DNA from: Smallanthus sonchifolius
Lineage: Eukaryota > Streptophyta > Magnoliopsida > Asterales > Asteraceae
Length of the DNA stretch: 64,000 nucleotides
Assembly (NCBI GenBank): GCA_023525975.1
Contig: CM042021.1
Span: 103,771,501-103,835,500, forward strand
Reading direction: 5' to 3'
In this document: piece after piece, positions 46,977-58,894 of the stretch
Position numbering within the stretch: position 1 is the first letter of the stretch
Layout of the letters: each line of letters begins with the position of its first letter
The notes under the pieces: model-generated
The model's input: the letters and a program-made list of their open reading frames with translations, nothing else
The model's database searches: none
Told to the model about the DNA's origin: nothing
Program-made: the position numbers and the translations under genes

Positions 46977-48594
46977 CCTATGATCCTTTGCTCTATCGCG
47001 ATTGAAATCGGTGGGATTGGGACTAGATTTGGGGACGGGTCGCGATAGGGGAAGAGACCACAGGAACGTTGCTTGTTAAAAGATTTCTGACCCGGATATG
47101 TGTGCGATGACCATAGCGGGCGGACTGGTTAGGTGTGTGTGTCGATAGGGAGGAGACCCGGGTTCGAGTCTCCCCACCTCTATTTTTTTTAAATCGATTT
47201 TTAATTAATATTTTTAATATAAAACCATTACCCATATTATTATATTAATATATTAACATGTTTTAACATCGTAAATCACCCGTAGGCTCGGGTTTGGTTT
47301 TATAACTATTAATTTATATTATTTCCACTTTTAAAATAATATATTTATATTATTTTCAAACCACGACTTCGTATAAAATAATATGTTTATATTATTTTCA
47401 ACCCATGACTCCTTGAATAAAATAATATGTTATTATATTATTTTCGCCTCGTTTGTTTACCTCGTGTAACGTTTCAAACTAATTAATAATATAATTGTTT
47501 ATATTATTTACTCACGTTTATTATCTCAAATAAAAATAATATATTTATTATTTTGTCACGTAAATGATTATCGAATATTTTCTACGAGTTCAAAAATAAT
47601 ATATATGTTATATTATTTTCTTAGATTATTATTAAATGATACAAACGTACGAATTTAATTATTTATTTAATATTATTCGTATTAGAGACTTTCGACACGT
47701 AACGTATTGATCCTAAATATTATATTAAGAAATCTATATTCCCGTAGACACGTTCGTCTACTTTTTAATCCTTTGAATGCGTTAAGACGTTCTAACCTTC
47801 CGTGTCGTCGTCACAAATCCCAACTTGTCCCTAATTATTATGTTTATAATTGTAGGGCATACGTAAGCCGTGCAGGCTAACACTTGATGTTCCAAATCTC
47901 TTACTTGTGTGATACTACCTACAACGCAACGCAGGTGAGTTTCACGACCCATTTTCACTATTTTAATTTGGGGGAGAAAATATGCGAACTATTTTTTATT
48001 ATGGTACGTCATATGATATCACTGTTGGGGCTAAGCGTATTGCAACTATCATTGAAAGTCCTCACACTCACGTCGTACCGTTAATATGGATCTTAGCGTG
48101 GTAATGTTTAGTAGTACTACTGGTACTTGACAAGCCCCACCCGCGTTAGTCACGCTAACTCGATTGGAGGTCGAACGGGTGAAATATTAGCCTAATCACA
48201 TTAGTCAGGTTTGATAGACCTGGATGGGGGCAAACAAACAAACACATGTCAGCTTCAGTTACGAACGCTTTAGCAAAACAGAAACGTAGGTTAGCTACCT
48301 ATAGATATGCATATTGGAATGTACATAATCTGCAAGCTCTTTACTATGTTATTGAAACCTGTGAACTCACCAACCTACTGTTGACTCGTTTTCTTACATG
48401 TTTTCTCAGGTTGGCACTCAGTATCACGTTAAGTCATGCATGTGTCTTGGACTACATTCAAATTATCTATCTATCAAACAGTCTTTATGTTTTATTTGTA
48501 TTTGGATTTGGGCGCGTTGTTTTGCGCATTTAATTTCGTTTAACGTTTTCGCGTATTTACTCTGAACCTTGATCTTTTATGTTATTACATTTCA
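46977..48594 (+). repeat. chimeric LTR-like sequence with tRNA-like module
   Basis: Contains a plus-strand tRNA-like stretch with B box GGTTCGAGTCT at 47161-47171 followed by a T-run (47182-47190), AT-rich TTATATTATTTTC repeats (47280-47640), and at about 47860-48000 the CAGGTGAGTTTCACGACCC type of motif found near chromovirus LTR ends. Both edges are cut by neighbouring elements. No gene. Confidence 0.45.
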
Positions 48595-51500
48595 AGTCCC
48601 ATATAGTGTCGTTTGAAGTAACTGATGTCTGAGATCCTGGTTTGTCACCTTCCAAAACGGTAAAACTCCGTTAGTGAAATTTAGGGGTGTGACAACTTCT
48701 GCCTCGGCTGTCCATTGGAAATCTTTTTTGTTGGTGCAGTTTTTTAGTGTTGCTATGATGGGTAGTGCTCTCTCGACGTGCTTTGCTAAAAAATGATTAA
48801 TGGCTACTAAACGGCCATTGAGGGTTTGAACTTCCCTGAGTGAAGCGGGAGAGGGCATCTGAGTGAGAGCAAGGAATTTTTCAGGATTGACCTGGAATCC
48901 ATCTTTAGTGACTAAAACCCCCCATGAACTTACCCTCCTTAACCCCAAAGGCACACTTGCCGAGATTGAGCTTAAGGTTGAAGCTTCTCAACCGTGTAAA
49001 AGTTTCTCTTATGTCCTCCAACATGCCATCCTCTTCTCTACTTTTTATCACTAGGTCATCCATGTAGACTTCTAGATTCTTGCCAATCTGGTTCTTAAAC
49101 GCATTGTCCATCATTCTCTGGTATGTGGCCCCTGCATTCTTGAGTCCAAACGACATCTTAGTATAGCAGAAAATGGAAATGTCTGTGTGAAATGCTGTTT
49201 GATTCTCGTCTGCGGTGGCCATTTGAACCTGATGGTATCCCTTATACGCATCAAGAAAACACTTGTACCTGAAAGGCACCAGGGAGTCCACCTTAAGGTC
49301 AATTTCAGGGAGTGGATATGCATCTTTGTCCTTTTTTTAACAAGGACAGGACTGGAGATCCATGTCTGGTATCGAACTTCCTGGAGTAATCCTGCTTTGA
49401 CTAGTTCCAGAACCTGCTCCACCACATCTTTACTACCTTCACCCCATACTACGCTTCCGTTGTGCCAGCGGTTCAACGGACTTAAAGGTATTGAGCCGAT
49501 GTTCGCCATGGCTCGTGGGACGCCAACCATATCGGAAGGCTGCAAAGCAAACACGTCCATGTACTGAGTTAATAACTGTTTGAGATATGTCCGAATGTTT
49601 GGAGAAAGTGAGGCCCCTAGCGTTACAGTTTGTTTTAGAAAACGGGTGTTCAGAACCCAGCTTTCTGGCTTAGGACTAACTGGTACAATCTCCGCATGAC
49701 GAGTCTCCGGCTCAACGGCCGCACATCTCCTTTCCGTGTAAATAGTGGCAATAACCTTTGTCGTTGGAAATTTAAGAGCACCGTGCGCCGTGGAGAGGAC
49801 GACCCCCAATGCACCAAGCGTAGGCCTGCCTAGGATGATGTTGTGTGGGGAGGGTGCGTTAATGATGAGAGAGGTTAAAACTATTGTTCTTTAGCGGAGC
49901 CCCTCGACCAATGTTACCGGGAGGGTCAGTTTTCCAAGTGGCCTGGCCATCTCTCCTGAAAACCCTAACAAAGGAGCGTCTGCCCTAGTTAATCGTGCTT
50001 GGTTCTCTGGGTCTAATTTTCAAAAGCAACTTTCGTACATAACATCCACTGAACTGTCGCAATCAATAAATACACGACTGATGTTGTAGTTTCCCACTAG
50101 AGCCATGATAATTAGGGGACAGGTGTTGCCCGCCTCACCCCTCATTTGCGGGAAAGAAATTGGTTCTTCCATCCAAGCTTCCAAGTGATTTCCAGCCCTC
50201 TTGCATAGTCGGTTATGCTGGCATCATGAACCACGAGTCATGTTAACCCAGCACGGGAGTTTCTAGCTTGCCTGCTTCTATGCCTCATCGGCTAAAGGGC
50301 CCTCCCCGTATTCCTCGTACTAGGTGAGCCAATTGTGCTGTCCGTACAACTTGTTCTATCTGTTTCCTCAATTGCCAAGACTGGTATGTGTTATGCCCTT
50401 TATCCAGGTGATAAGCACAATACTTAGAGTTGTCCCTGTTAGCATCCGACTTCATAGCTGCGGGAGGTGGGAACCTCACATTCTCTGTATTAAGGATTTC
50501 AGTAGGTGTTTTTGTTAGTGGGGTAAAGGGATCTGTGGGCTCCTATCCCTGGGCTCTGTGGTCCTGGGTTCCTCGATTATGTTGCACCAAAGATCTCCTC
50601 GGACAATCATGTCGGGGATAACCCCCCTTTGATATGGTCGAAAATGTATAGAGTGACGTGGATGTGACCATTTGGGGTTCCCGGGCCCGGTTAGATTCAA
50701 ACGGCCTCCCTGAGTTTCGCTGCGTTGCTTTTTTATCCAATTCTATATTGACTACCACGAATTTCTCCGCTTGGACAAATACTTTTGCTGTGGCCATTAA
50801 TGCATCCATTGTTTTGGGCATATCTTCACTGTCATGTAAGTGCCGGATGAGGTCGTCATTCCAGACACCCTGAATAAACCCCGCAATTAAGAGGTCCTCG
50901 CCCACTCCTCCAATCTGTGGGCTCTCCATGTTATTCCTAATGATAAAGTCTTCCACGGATTTACATTCCCGGTGCCAGATGTGTAGAATTTCTGTCTTAT
51001 CCTTCGTATGACGCCTCTGTTGGCTAAACTGTTGCATGAATCTTTTGATGAGGTCCTCGAAACTGTCAATACTTCTAATAGGAAAACTGTCGTACCATAG
51101 CCGTGCGGGACCAATCAAATTTTGGTCAAACATGTGGCACCAGACGGGAAGGAACCAACGCTCCACCCCTCCGGCAGTGACGAAGATGTTCACATGGTCG
51201 TCCGTATCCTTAGTGCCGTCATATTTTCCAACGGTGGAAGGCATCTTTAGCTTAGTTGGAAAATCCTCCTGTGCGATCCGGGTGGTAAACTTAGACTTGG
51301 AAACCATTGGTTCAGGCTTGTACGATTTGGTGAGGTCGTCATGAACGAGGAGTGGCACGTATCTCTAGTGAGCACGGGAACTGGTCCACTACTCATAGGG
51401 GGATAAGTGCTCACCCATGATGGTGGAGTTACTGTGTTATATGAGGGATCACCAAATGACAGCTGAGTACGCAACCCGGCCAGACGGTTTCCCTTGCCGC

Positions 51501-52117
51501 CTATTCACACCAAGAAGTGTACCTCTGCTGCTCATAAAACATCATCTCCGGGGTAAGCAAAGCAATGGGAGCCGAAGGAAAGATGGCCCCCGAGAAAGAT
51601 GGCGGGGTCCCCAAAGGGAGGGTGCTAGAGATAACTGGTGGGATAGAGGGTGGGGTGGATGTAACCACCGACGTAAGGGGTAAGGAAAGGGTAGAGTAAG
51701 GGAAATGATGGTGGGGAGGGATAGACATAGACCTCGTGGTGGCTGAAGTAGGGATGATGAAAGAAATGGAGTGTGGTGGTTGGGAAGGTATTACTGACAC
51801 CACCTCTGCTAGAGTGGAGGTCAATGGATGTCCGGCACTGGCGATGGTACCTCCACTACTGGCCTTAGATCTTTGTAATTCAAGGTATTGAGTGAAAGAG
51901 GGTGGGGGTGAGTGGTTGCGGGTAGCGGAATGCCATCTGGCGTGACCTGAGTAGTTTCTGTAAGAACTGGTGATGAAGGGGTAACAATAGGGTCTCCACC
52001 TTCCTGTGAATCGTCCACGGAGATGGTGGGGTTGACGGAAAGAGAAGGAACGCCACTAGATGCCATGAAAACCGAAGTGATGATGAGAAGGAGTCGTTCG
52101 TGAATGGATGGCGCCAA
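48595..52117 (-). pseudogene. decayed Tat/Ogre-like Ty3/gypsy gag-pro-RT region
   Basis: Minus-strand order: Ser/Pro-rich Gag N-terminus (ATG near 52063, frames to 51501), capsid-like domain 51358-50700 (MPSTVGKYDGTKDTDDHV, FMQQFSQQRR, CKSVEDFIIR), knuckle-like CAYHLDKGHNTYQSW (about 50430; the last Cys is changed to Trp), broken protease (about 50100-49830), linker (49809-49390), RT with CFLDAYKGYHQVQMA and the catalytic YMDD (49291-49030), RT thumb/connection (48954-48592). Several frameshifts and stops. It is cut at 48595, before RNase H and integrase. Confidence 0.88.
52105..52117 (-). other. primer-binding site of the decayed gypsy element
   Basis: Minus strand TTGGCGCCATCC, the same word as in the gag-pro element at 22936-22948. 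Confidence 0.7.
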
Positions 52118-52583
52118 TGAAGAAACATCACTCCCATATGGGCTGAGAGAGGTGATTTCCACCTGGATTTCGACTTCCAAGGATCTAGCCGACGAAAAAG
52201 TTTAATCTGCAAAACCAGAAACACCGTTAGCCTCGTCACAGGGAGGGAGGAGTCCCCATAACTCGACTCCAGCGTGAGAATAAGTATGGGTTTCTGGTGA
52301 AAGAAAGGAAAAGTTAAAGAGAGAGAGAGATAACTGGATTGTGCATATTTGAGAAAGAAAACGTCTTCCCTTATTTATACTTCTCGTATGATGCATGCAT
52401 TCACCTGTCACTATCACGATTATTCCTGGAGCCCACCATTCTTACCTGAATTTGTTATATTCTCCCTCCTATTGGTGGACACCTTATACCCTTCTCAACG
52501 AACTTGATTCCTCGCATCCTTCCTAAACTGTTATGGCCTCGTGGGCCTCTATTGGGATTTTTCTTGGGCCGGGTATGTTATCA
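52118..52583 (-). repeat. 5' LTR of the decayed gypsy element (right edge approximate)
   Basis: Starts TGAAGAAACATCAC next to the PBS. It shares with the gag-pro element's LTR the block CTGCAAAA..AGAAACACCGT.AGCCTCG.CAC and GCGTGAGAATAAGTA, so the two belong to related families. TATA box on the minus strand at 52372-52379. The far edge at 52583 (TGATAACATACCC on the minus strand) is inferred from the TG...CA rule only; no TSD or second LTR was found. Confidence 0.6.
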
Positions 52584-52589
52584 TACCTC

Positions 52590-52590
52590 T

Positions 52591-52621
<31 letters not shown>
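52590..52621. repeat. TAA microsatellite
   Basis: (TAA/AAT)n directly before a Helitron end. A similar run lies at 53268-53300. Confidence 0.9.
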
Positions 52622-52622
<1 letters not shown>

Positions 52623-53120
52623 TAGAAGGAGGGCCCCGCGCGTTGCGGCGGCTTCTCCGCGAAAGAAATTAACGTACTTGAAAGTAAAGCAAAAACTTTT
52701 AGATAAACGCATCCTACGCGAGAAGAGCGTATAAGATTTATGGTTTTAAATTAAAACGTTCATGAATATTTTTTTTGGCATGAAAGCCTTTAAAACAGGC
52801 CAAGGGGTGGGATTGCGGGTTTTGAACCCGCGTCGCCTGCTTAAGCGTAAACCATGGATATCATTGCGCCAAAGCCATCTTTTCGTTTCTATTTCGTGCA
52901 ACAACTTTTTAAATCAAAGCTGAATATGAGAAAATAAAAAAAAAATAACAAAAACCTTTAAAATAATTAAGAAAATAAATTTAACTAAAAATATCAAATA
53001 TAGGTGCAAAATTCTTAAACCGACAGGGGGAGACTCGAACCTGGGTTTCATATGGGATATGCAAGCGTGTTAACAAAGAGACCAGAGTGCAGTTTCTTGT
53101 TTTTGAAGAGCCGAGCAATT
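52622..53120 (-). mobile_element. Helitron 3' part with two tRNA-like modules
   Basis: Terminus at 52622 (complement of CTAGAAGGAGG..CCCCGCGCGTTGCGG). Homologous to 29395-29760. A minus-strand tRNA-like module at about 52800-52870 has a perfect 5-bp T-arm with a 7-base loop (GCGGG-TTCAAAA-CCCGC). A second minus-strand B box (GGTTCGAGTCT) is at 53031-53041. The 5' end was not found. Confidence 0.65.
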
Positions 53121-53418
53121 GGTTTTATGTAAAAGAAAAGGTGTGTGCATGAAAAAAATTAAAAATTAAAAATAGAAAAAGTATGCATAACATGGCTTGT
53201 ACATTAGGCTTAGACACTTGTAAATTTTAAACAGTGATATACACTCACATACAAATCTTGCCTTTTAATATTTAATAATAATAATAATAATAATAATAAT
53301 TCAATGGTACTTATATCCTAAGTTTATATGATTTCATGAATCCAAACATACATATGTATTACATATATACATGTGTGTATATAGGTTTAAACAAATCTAC
53401 CATTGAATACTTTTGACT

Positions 53419-54053
53419 GGTATAATTAGGGGCGGTAATTCCTGACATAACTCGAAACACGAAAAAAATACAGGTTTTGGGTCGGCTGATATGACACGTT
53501 TAAAAAGTGGGTCAACCCGAACACGACCTGTTTAATCCATGAGTTGACATGTTAACCCGTTTAAGGATCTTTTAAAAAGTAGTATCTATATTTTAGAGAT
53601 GAAAAGTGTTAACATTTAAAGTTAAGTATTTTGATTTTTAATTTTTCCTCTAACTATTAACTTTTAAAGGTGAAACTAATTTTCTCTTTTGAATTATTTC
53701 ATCAACTCTTCACTTTCAACAATTTTATTTTATTAGTTTTAACTATCAGATCTCCGATTTTTCCAATCGTTTCTTTTAAACTTGAACTAAATGTTTAAAC
53801 CCAAGTTTGTTCAATGAAAGACAAAGAAAAAAAACAATAAAAAGGCACCAATTACAAAAAAAGATTTCATTTGAGTTGGAGTATTAATTGTTTAAATTGT
53901 TACTAAGTTGCTAGGTATTACTCATATTTATGAATGAAAACAAAATGGGTCGACCTGAAACACGACCCCGAACACGAACCGATTTTAAGTGGGTCGACAC
54001 GACACGACTAAATATATGGGCAATCCAACATGATTAACACCCCTAGGTATAAT
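53419..54053. mobile_element. hAT-like non-autonomous element, 619 bp
   Basis: Element 53427-54045 with 8-bp TSD GGTATAAT on both sides (53419-53426, 54046-54053). Ends TAGGGGCGGTAAT and ATTAACACCCCTA are inverted repeats with few mismatches, and the sub-terminal regions repeat GGGTCGAC/ACACGA words. No transposase. Confidence 0.88.
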
Positions 54054-54225
54054 TCTGATGAGACATAGAAGGTAAGGTTCAGTGTTCACATGTCGAAGGG
54101 AAAGCTTTACATTCATGGGTAGGGTGGTTTTATATGTTCATAAAAGAGCAAAGGCTTTCTGCACATTAAATTTGAAAGATTTAAGAAAATTTTAATAATT
54201 ATAACTATTGGTTTTTAAAATCAAA

Positions 54226-54430
54226 CTAGAAATGTTTCCTCGCGTTCCGCGACGGGAGCCGGACCTTAAACGGTTGAGGTAGTGACATTAACGTGGCTAA
54301 ATAAAAAAAGAAACTTGGTTAAATAAATTTTGTCTCGCGTTCCGCGGCGGGAAACAGTTGAGACGATGACATTAACATAGCTAATCACAAAAGGAATATT
54401 GGTTAAACAAATAAAAGAAACGTATGAAGT
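54226..54430 (-). mobile_element. Helitron 3' terminus with internal duplication
   Basis: Plus-strand ACTAGAAATG then CTCGCGTTCCGCGACGGG is the complement of a Helitron 3' end at 54226. About 105 bp further the same block (CTCGCGTTCCGCGGCGGG, then CAGTTGAGACGATGACATTA) is repeated. Confidence 0.5.
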
Positions 54431-55068
54431 TACAACGACTCGGTTGTGAAGATCGAAACATAGATAAAAGACAGTTATATAACGCTACCGATGTTTTTCA
54501 ATCGGTGTCGGTCTCATTCTTTACGGTACCAACACATCATCGTCAGTCGATATAACCCACGATACCTAAAAATACTCTATTTTGAATACGACTCCGTTTT
54601 TAACAAAATTATATCGGGACGTCAAGAAAAAAAAATAAACAGACAAATGGAAATTATTAAGGAAAAAATAAGATTATATATAGTACAAGAGGTAAACATG
54701 AAACTTTAAAAACTTAAGAGGGTTAAAGTGATATTTTATAAAATTAAAAGACATTTTTAACATTTAACAAAGTTAAAGGATGAAGTTGGTGGTGTCATTT
54801 GACACCGACACTTGTATTGTATTTATGTTAGATGATAATATTAATTTTGTATTGAAACTATTAATTCTTATTAAAAAAACTAAACAAACTTTTAAATATT
54901 AAGAAAAAAAAACTACTTTAAACAAGAAAATACGTAAATAAGTCAAATGTGTTCAATAGAATTTTTAACCAAAAATTTTAGCTTTCGTAATTTTGAACTT
55001 TTTCTTTAACATTCAACATTTTGTCATGTGATATACCATTTGACCACCGGGATATTCTTAAGGGAAAA
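54431..55068. other. AT-rich intergenic, no gene seen
   Basis: A 72-codon open frame at 54491-54709 has no recognisable motif. Possibly the remaining part of the Helitron. Confidence 0.4.
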
Positions 55069-57618
55069 TGTCACACCCCAATGTTTCGAGGGAGTCGGGC
55101 GAGACGTCAAGATCATGGCACATTGATTATGCAGCGATATTTAAAGCGTAGTGTTTTTAACAAAATTTTTCTCTCATAGAAGCCTAATACTTATACATGA
55201 AGATGACACCAACACGTTTCATCCAAGTAGCACATAAAAATTCATTTCATGCAGGTAGTGACCATCAAGCAAGTAAAACTGAAATTCACGTAGGTAGTCA
55301 TTTTCTTTAACCTGAAACTAAAGCATACTTAAAAATGTTAACAATAATGTTGGTGAGTTCATAAGCTGAGTTTTTGTAAAAACATGTTCATTTATATTGT
55401 ACTAAAGCATGTTTATTTTTTATGTATTATTACAACGTACCAAACATGCTCATATTCAATGCCCACATTATAATGTGTCAAGAGTAATGTACCAAAATTT
55501 TGTATAATAAGTCCATAACCAACCATGTACTCAGTACCCAATACGCTCATCGAATCCCTGAGTATTAAAATTGAAGCCACACATGTTAAATGTACAAAAA
55601 TATATAATAATGTTCACACATAGCAGATAATATGTCACAATGATTTACAAGCCTCTAGAGAACTCATAAATCGCAGTGGGGTTTCCCAACTGTGTGTGAG
55701 AATTTCCCAAGCAGTACTACCCATACATCCGTCGGCTCACAAGAGCTAATGGTTATGTAAACAAGTGGGCTATGTTCATCAATTATGTCTTACTTATATA
55801 TATACAAAGATGTTCATTTTATGTTCATGATAAAATGTATAATAATCACAAAAATGTTTAGAAGTTCATAAAAATAATTAGAAGTTTCATATAAAATGAA
55901 AATGATCTGTGTTCTCAAAAATGTTCGTTTTATGTTCATGATAAAAATGTTCTTGTTTAACAAAAATGTTCTTATGTTTTACAAAGTGTTTATATGTTCA
56001 TAGAAAACGTTTAATAATATGTTTTTCCCTAAAAAGTGCTTGAATAAAAAGGGGAATGTGAAACTCACAATGTTCATAATATGTTTACAACAATGTTTGA
56101 ATGTTTCATATAAAATGCTCGTATCATGTTCATAAAAATGTTTATATGTATACTTTCCCCCAAAATGATTGAAATATGTAAAAAGAGTGGGGCTATGAAC
56201 TCACCTCGATTTCCAGCTAAATGTGTCAAGATAATGCAATCATATTGTATGCAGGTAATCATCATGAATTCCCTAATTATAGTAACAACTTTTGTTATTA
56301 GGATTAACCTAATTCACATATGCTTGGGCTCTATTGATTTGTTGAGCTGTTACACTAACTTGATGTTCGTTAATGGATTACCATTTGTTTATTAGGTAAT
56401 GATTACCTATCTCGAGTAGGGATTTCCAACTAGTGTATATTTATTTATATAAATATTGTGTTTCTTAGTTAACCGTCTACTTTCGTATAATGAACATATT
56501 TATATATTCGAATTCAAATATAATATAAAATTTCTTTTGATTTAATTCAAAATATGAATATTTATATTTATATATTTTTATACGAATTTATACAAAATAT
56601 ATACCGATGTTAATTATCAAACTTTTTAATCGGTATTATTTTAATAAAGATCCAAATGTGCTTATGTCCATAATATAATTATACCAAACTATGTTCGTTA
56701 TCAAAAATGTCCCAAATATATATACATATACATGTTCGTACATGACGGCTTTTATCTCATAACATAATACAAAATAATACGAACATATCAAACATTAATC
56801 ACATAATGGTTTTGGTTTCAATACATATTAATAATTATTTTTATGTACAAGTATCTTCTAGAGCACAAGTCATATAACTGAACACGCGCCTAATTTAAAT
56901 GATCAAATACAGAGTATTTAATACGTATGTACCTTTTCGTACGCTCTGCTTATGAACCGACACGTCCTAAACCACACCATCTTACACAATAGCCAAATTT
57001 TGATCGTCTTTGACCTTTGTTGACCAACATCCAAAGCTACTCAAACGAACTAATCTTTTTAACTTGGTGCGTATCTAGACCAAACGGACTCCGAATCGGG
57101 TGATTCAAAAGCCTATGGTCTCGTATCGTCTCACCGGTAACTAGAAAATTGTCAAGAACTTTTTCTGCCGCTGCCATGTGTCCGAAAAATATCTCCGTTT
57201 CTCGACCAAACCTTTTTGCATAGATTATACTAGTCGCTAGAAGCCGGAAAATATAAATTTCGTGATAAAGCCCCAAATCGGAATCTCGCCGGAGTTACGA
57301 AATCTCGCCGGAAAACTTTTATATATCTATTTTTCTGTTTCAAATCAACCAATCAATACACGGGAATGAAACCCGGCCAACAATTTCATCTAATTAATAA
57401 TCACAATAACCTAATTTGCCAGATTACGGCTCAAATCGGGTTTTTACCTCAAAGCTAAATAATTGATCGGAGAAATCGGGTTCTTGGACGGAAAACGTTT
57501 CTGTGTCACTTGAGTCTTCCGAATCTACCACCAGATCCATCTCCCCTCGCCGCTGTCCTCTCCGAATACCCAATCACCAAGAGTCGATGCCTTCATCTGT
57601 GGCGGTTCTCGCCGACAC
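55069..57618 (-). repeat. probable chromovirus LTR (minus), right edge unclear
   Basis: TGTCACACCCC at 55069 is the complement of the GGGGTGTGACA end seen in chromovirus LTRs such as 46248. Inside, an ACTCACCTCGATTTCC-type motif and CTCGCCGGA words are typical of such LTRs. No matching second end or TSD was found. Confidence 0.45.
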
Positions 57619-58894
57619 CACCATCCATAACCACCATCGTCGTCGAGGAAGGAGAAGGAGAAGGAAAAAGGAGGAAAGTTGGGTGGTTGTAGCGTCGCCG
57701 GAGTGGGAGCCCGCCGGAGGAGGCAGGGCGGCTCCCCTCCTCTCCCGATTCTCCTTTTCTCCAGTTTCACACACACAAGTGTGTGTTTGTGTGTTAGGAG
57801 GTGTTTGGGATTACTTTTCAAACTATTTATTAACTTAAAAGTCTATTTAAATAAATGAAGAAAAAATTATTTTTAAAAGAGATGAAAAGTTGTTTTTAAA
57901 AAGTAAAAAATTTTAACTTTTATAAAAAATCATAAATTACTTTTCAAAAGTAATCCCAAACACCCCCCTTAGATTGCAAGAAATTTTAGTGTCATATTTT
58001 ATTTTTTTATTTACTTTTTTTTGTTCGCTTAACAAGTAATCAACGAAATATCAGATCAAATCAAATGTAGATTTTTATTTTTATTTATTAATTTATTATT
58101 ATAATTAATTTAGCTCATATTTTATTTTTTTTCTTATAACGTTTTATGTATGTTGTTTTATAAAATTCCGAACACGTCGTCGGAACATGCTCATTTTTCT
58201 CTACGTTTCGACCTAAGTTTAATCAGAAACGGAGCAGGTTTAAAATAATATATTTATTATGTGTTTATTGTATAAAGTTCACATATTCGGCTTATGACCA
58301 GGCTGTTAATGGGCCGAGCCCATCTATGATGAATTAATCATCAAAAGTAACCGACTCTTATTTTGGTTTGTCGTAGAAAATCACCAAATTAGTCATTTGA
58401 TCAAACCCAGTAAGCAATGTAACCATTAATTTTTTTCTTTTACCAAAAAAATGGGCCAACGGAGTAATAACACATGGCTGGCATCTCTAAGAAAGAGGCG
58501 GAAAATTTATTGCATCTCCAAAAGATAAAAAAAAATTAAAAAGAAAATAGGCATTTACTACTTGAATATGTGAAAAGTATATGACATCATCTGATAAAAA
58601 AAAAAATTACTTATTAACTAATTCAGACATCTCCTACTTGGAGATGTGGTAAATAAGTGGCATCGCCCAAAAATAATACAAAAACAAAATTTTATAATTT
58701 TTTTTTTAAAAATGTATAGTTTTATATAATATTTTTTTTACAAAAATATTTATAAAAAGTAATAACTCTAATAAAATATTTTTTTATAAATATAAATTTT
58801 GTAATATTATATTAATATATGTTAGTAAATATAGATTTTAATAATTTTTTTTAGAAAATATATGTTTATAAATTTTATAAAAAATTATAAATAA
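57619..58894. repeat. first copy of a 1.1-kb tandem duplication (carries a MITE)
   Basis: CCACCATCGTCGTCGAGG... matches 58899 onward (CCACCATCGTCTTCGGGG...), continuing through CGGAGTGGGAGCCCGCCGGA, CCGAACACGTCGTCGGAAC and CCGAGCCCATCTATGATG to TTATAAAAAATTATAAATAA at 58890/59986. The Arg/Pro-rich frames at 57503-57838 come from this GC-rich patch and are not recognised as a protein family. Confidence 0.88.
57794..57971. mobile_element. Tourist/Harbinger-like MITE, 172 bp, with empty site nearby
   Basis: Element 57797-57968 has terminal inverted repeats of about 22 bp (GGAGGTGTTTGGGATTACTT and its complement in AGTAATCCCAAACACCCCCC, one mismatch) and a 3-bp TSD TTA. The second tandem copy at 59060-59072 lacks the insertion, so the target sequence before insertion is preserved. 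Confidence 0.9.

Noticed and set aside
48246..48533. 95-codon plus-strand ORF as a gene
   Set aside because: No recognisable motif; sits in LTR-like sequence truncated by the adjacent gypsy element.
57503..57838. Arg/Pro-rich 111-codon ORF
   Set aside because: Overlapping frames on both strands are open because of GC-rich low-complexity DNA; the second tandem copy has a different frame layout.
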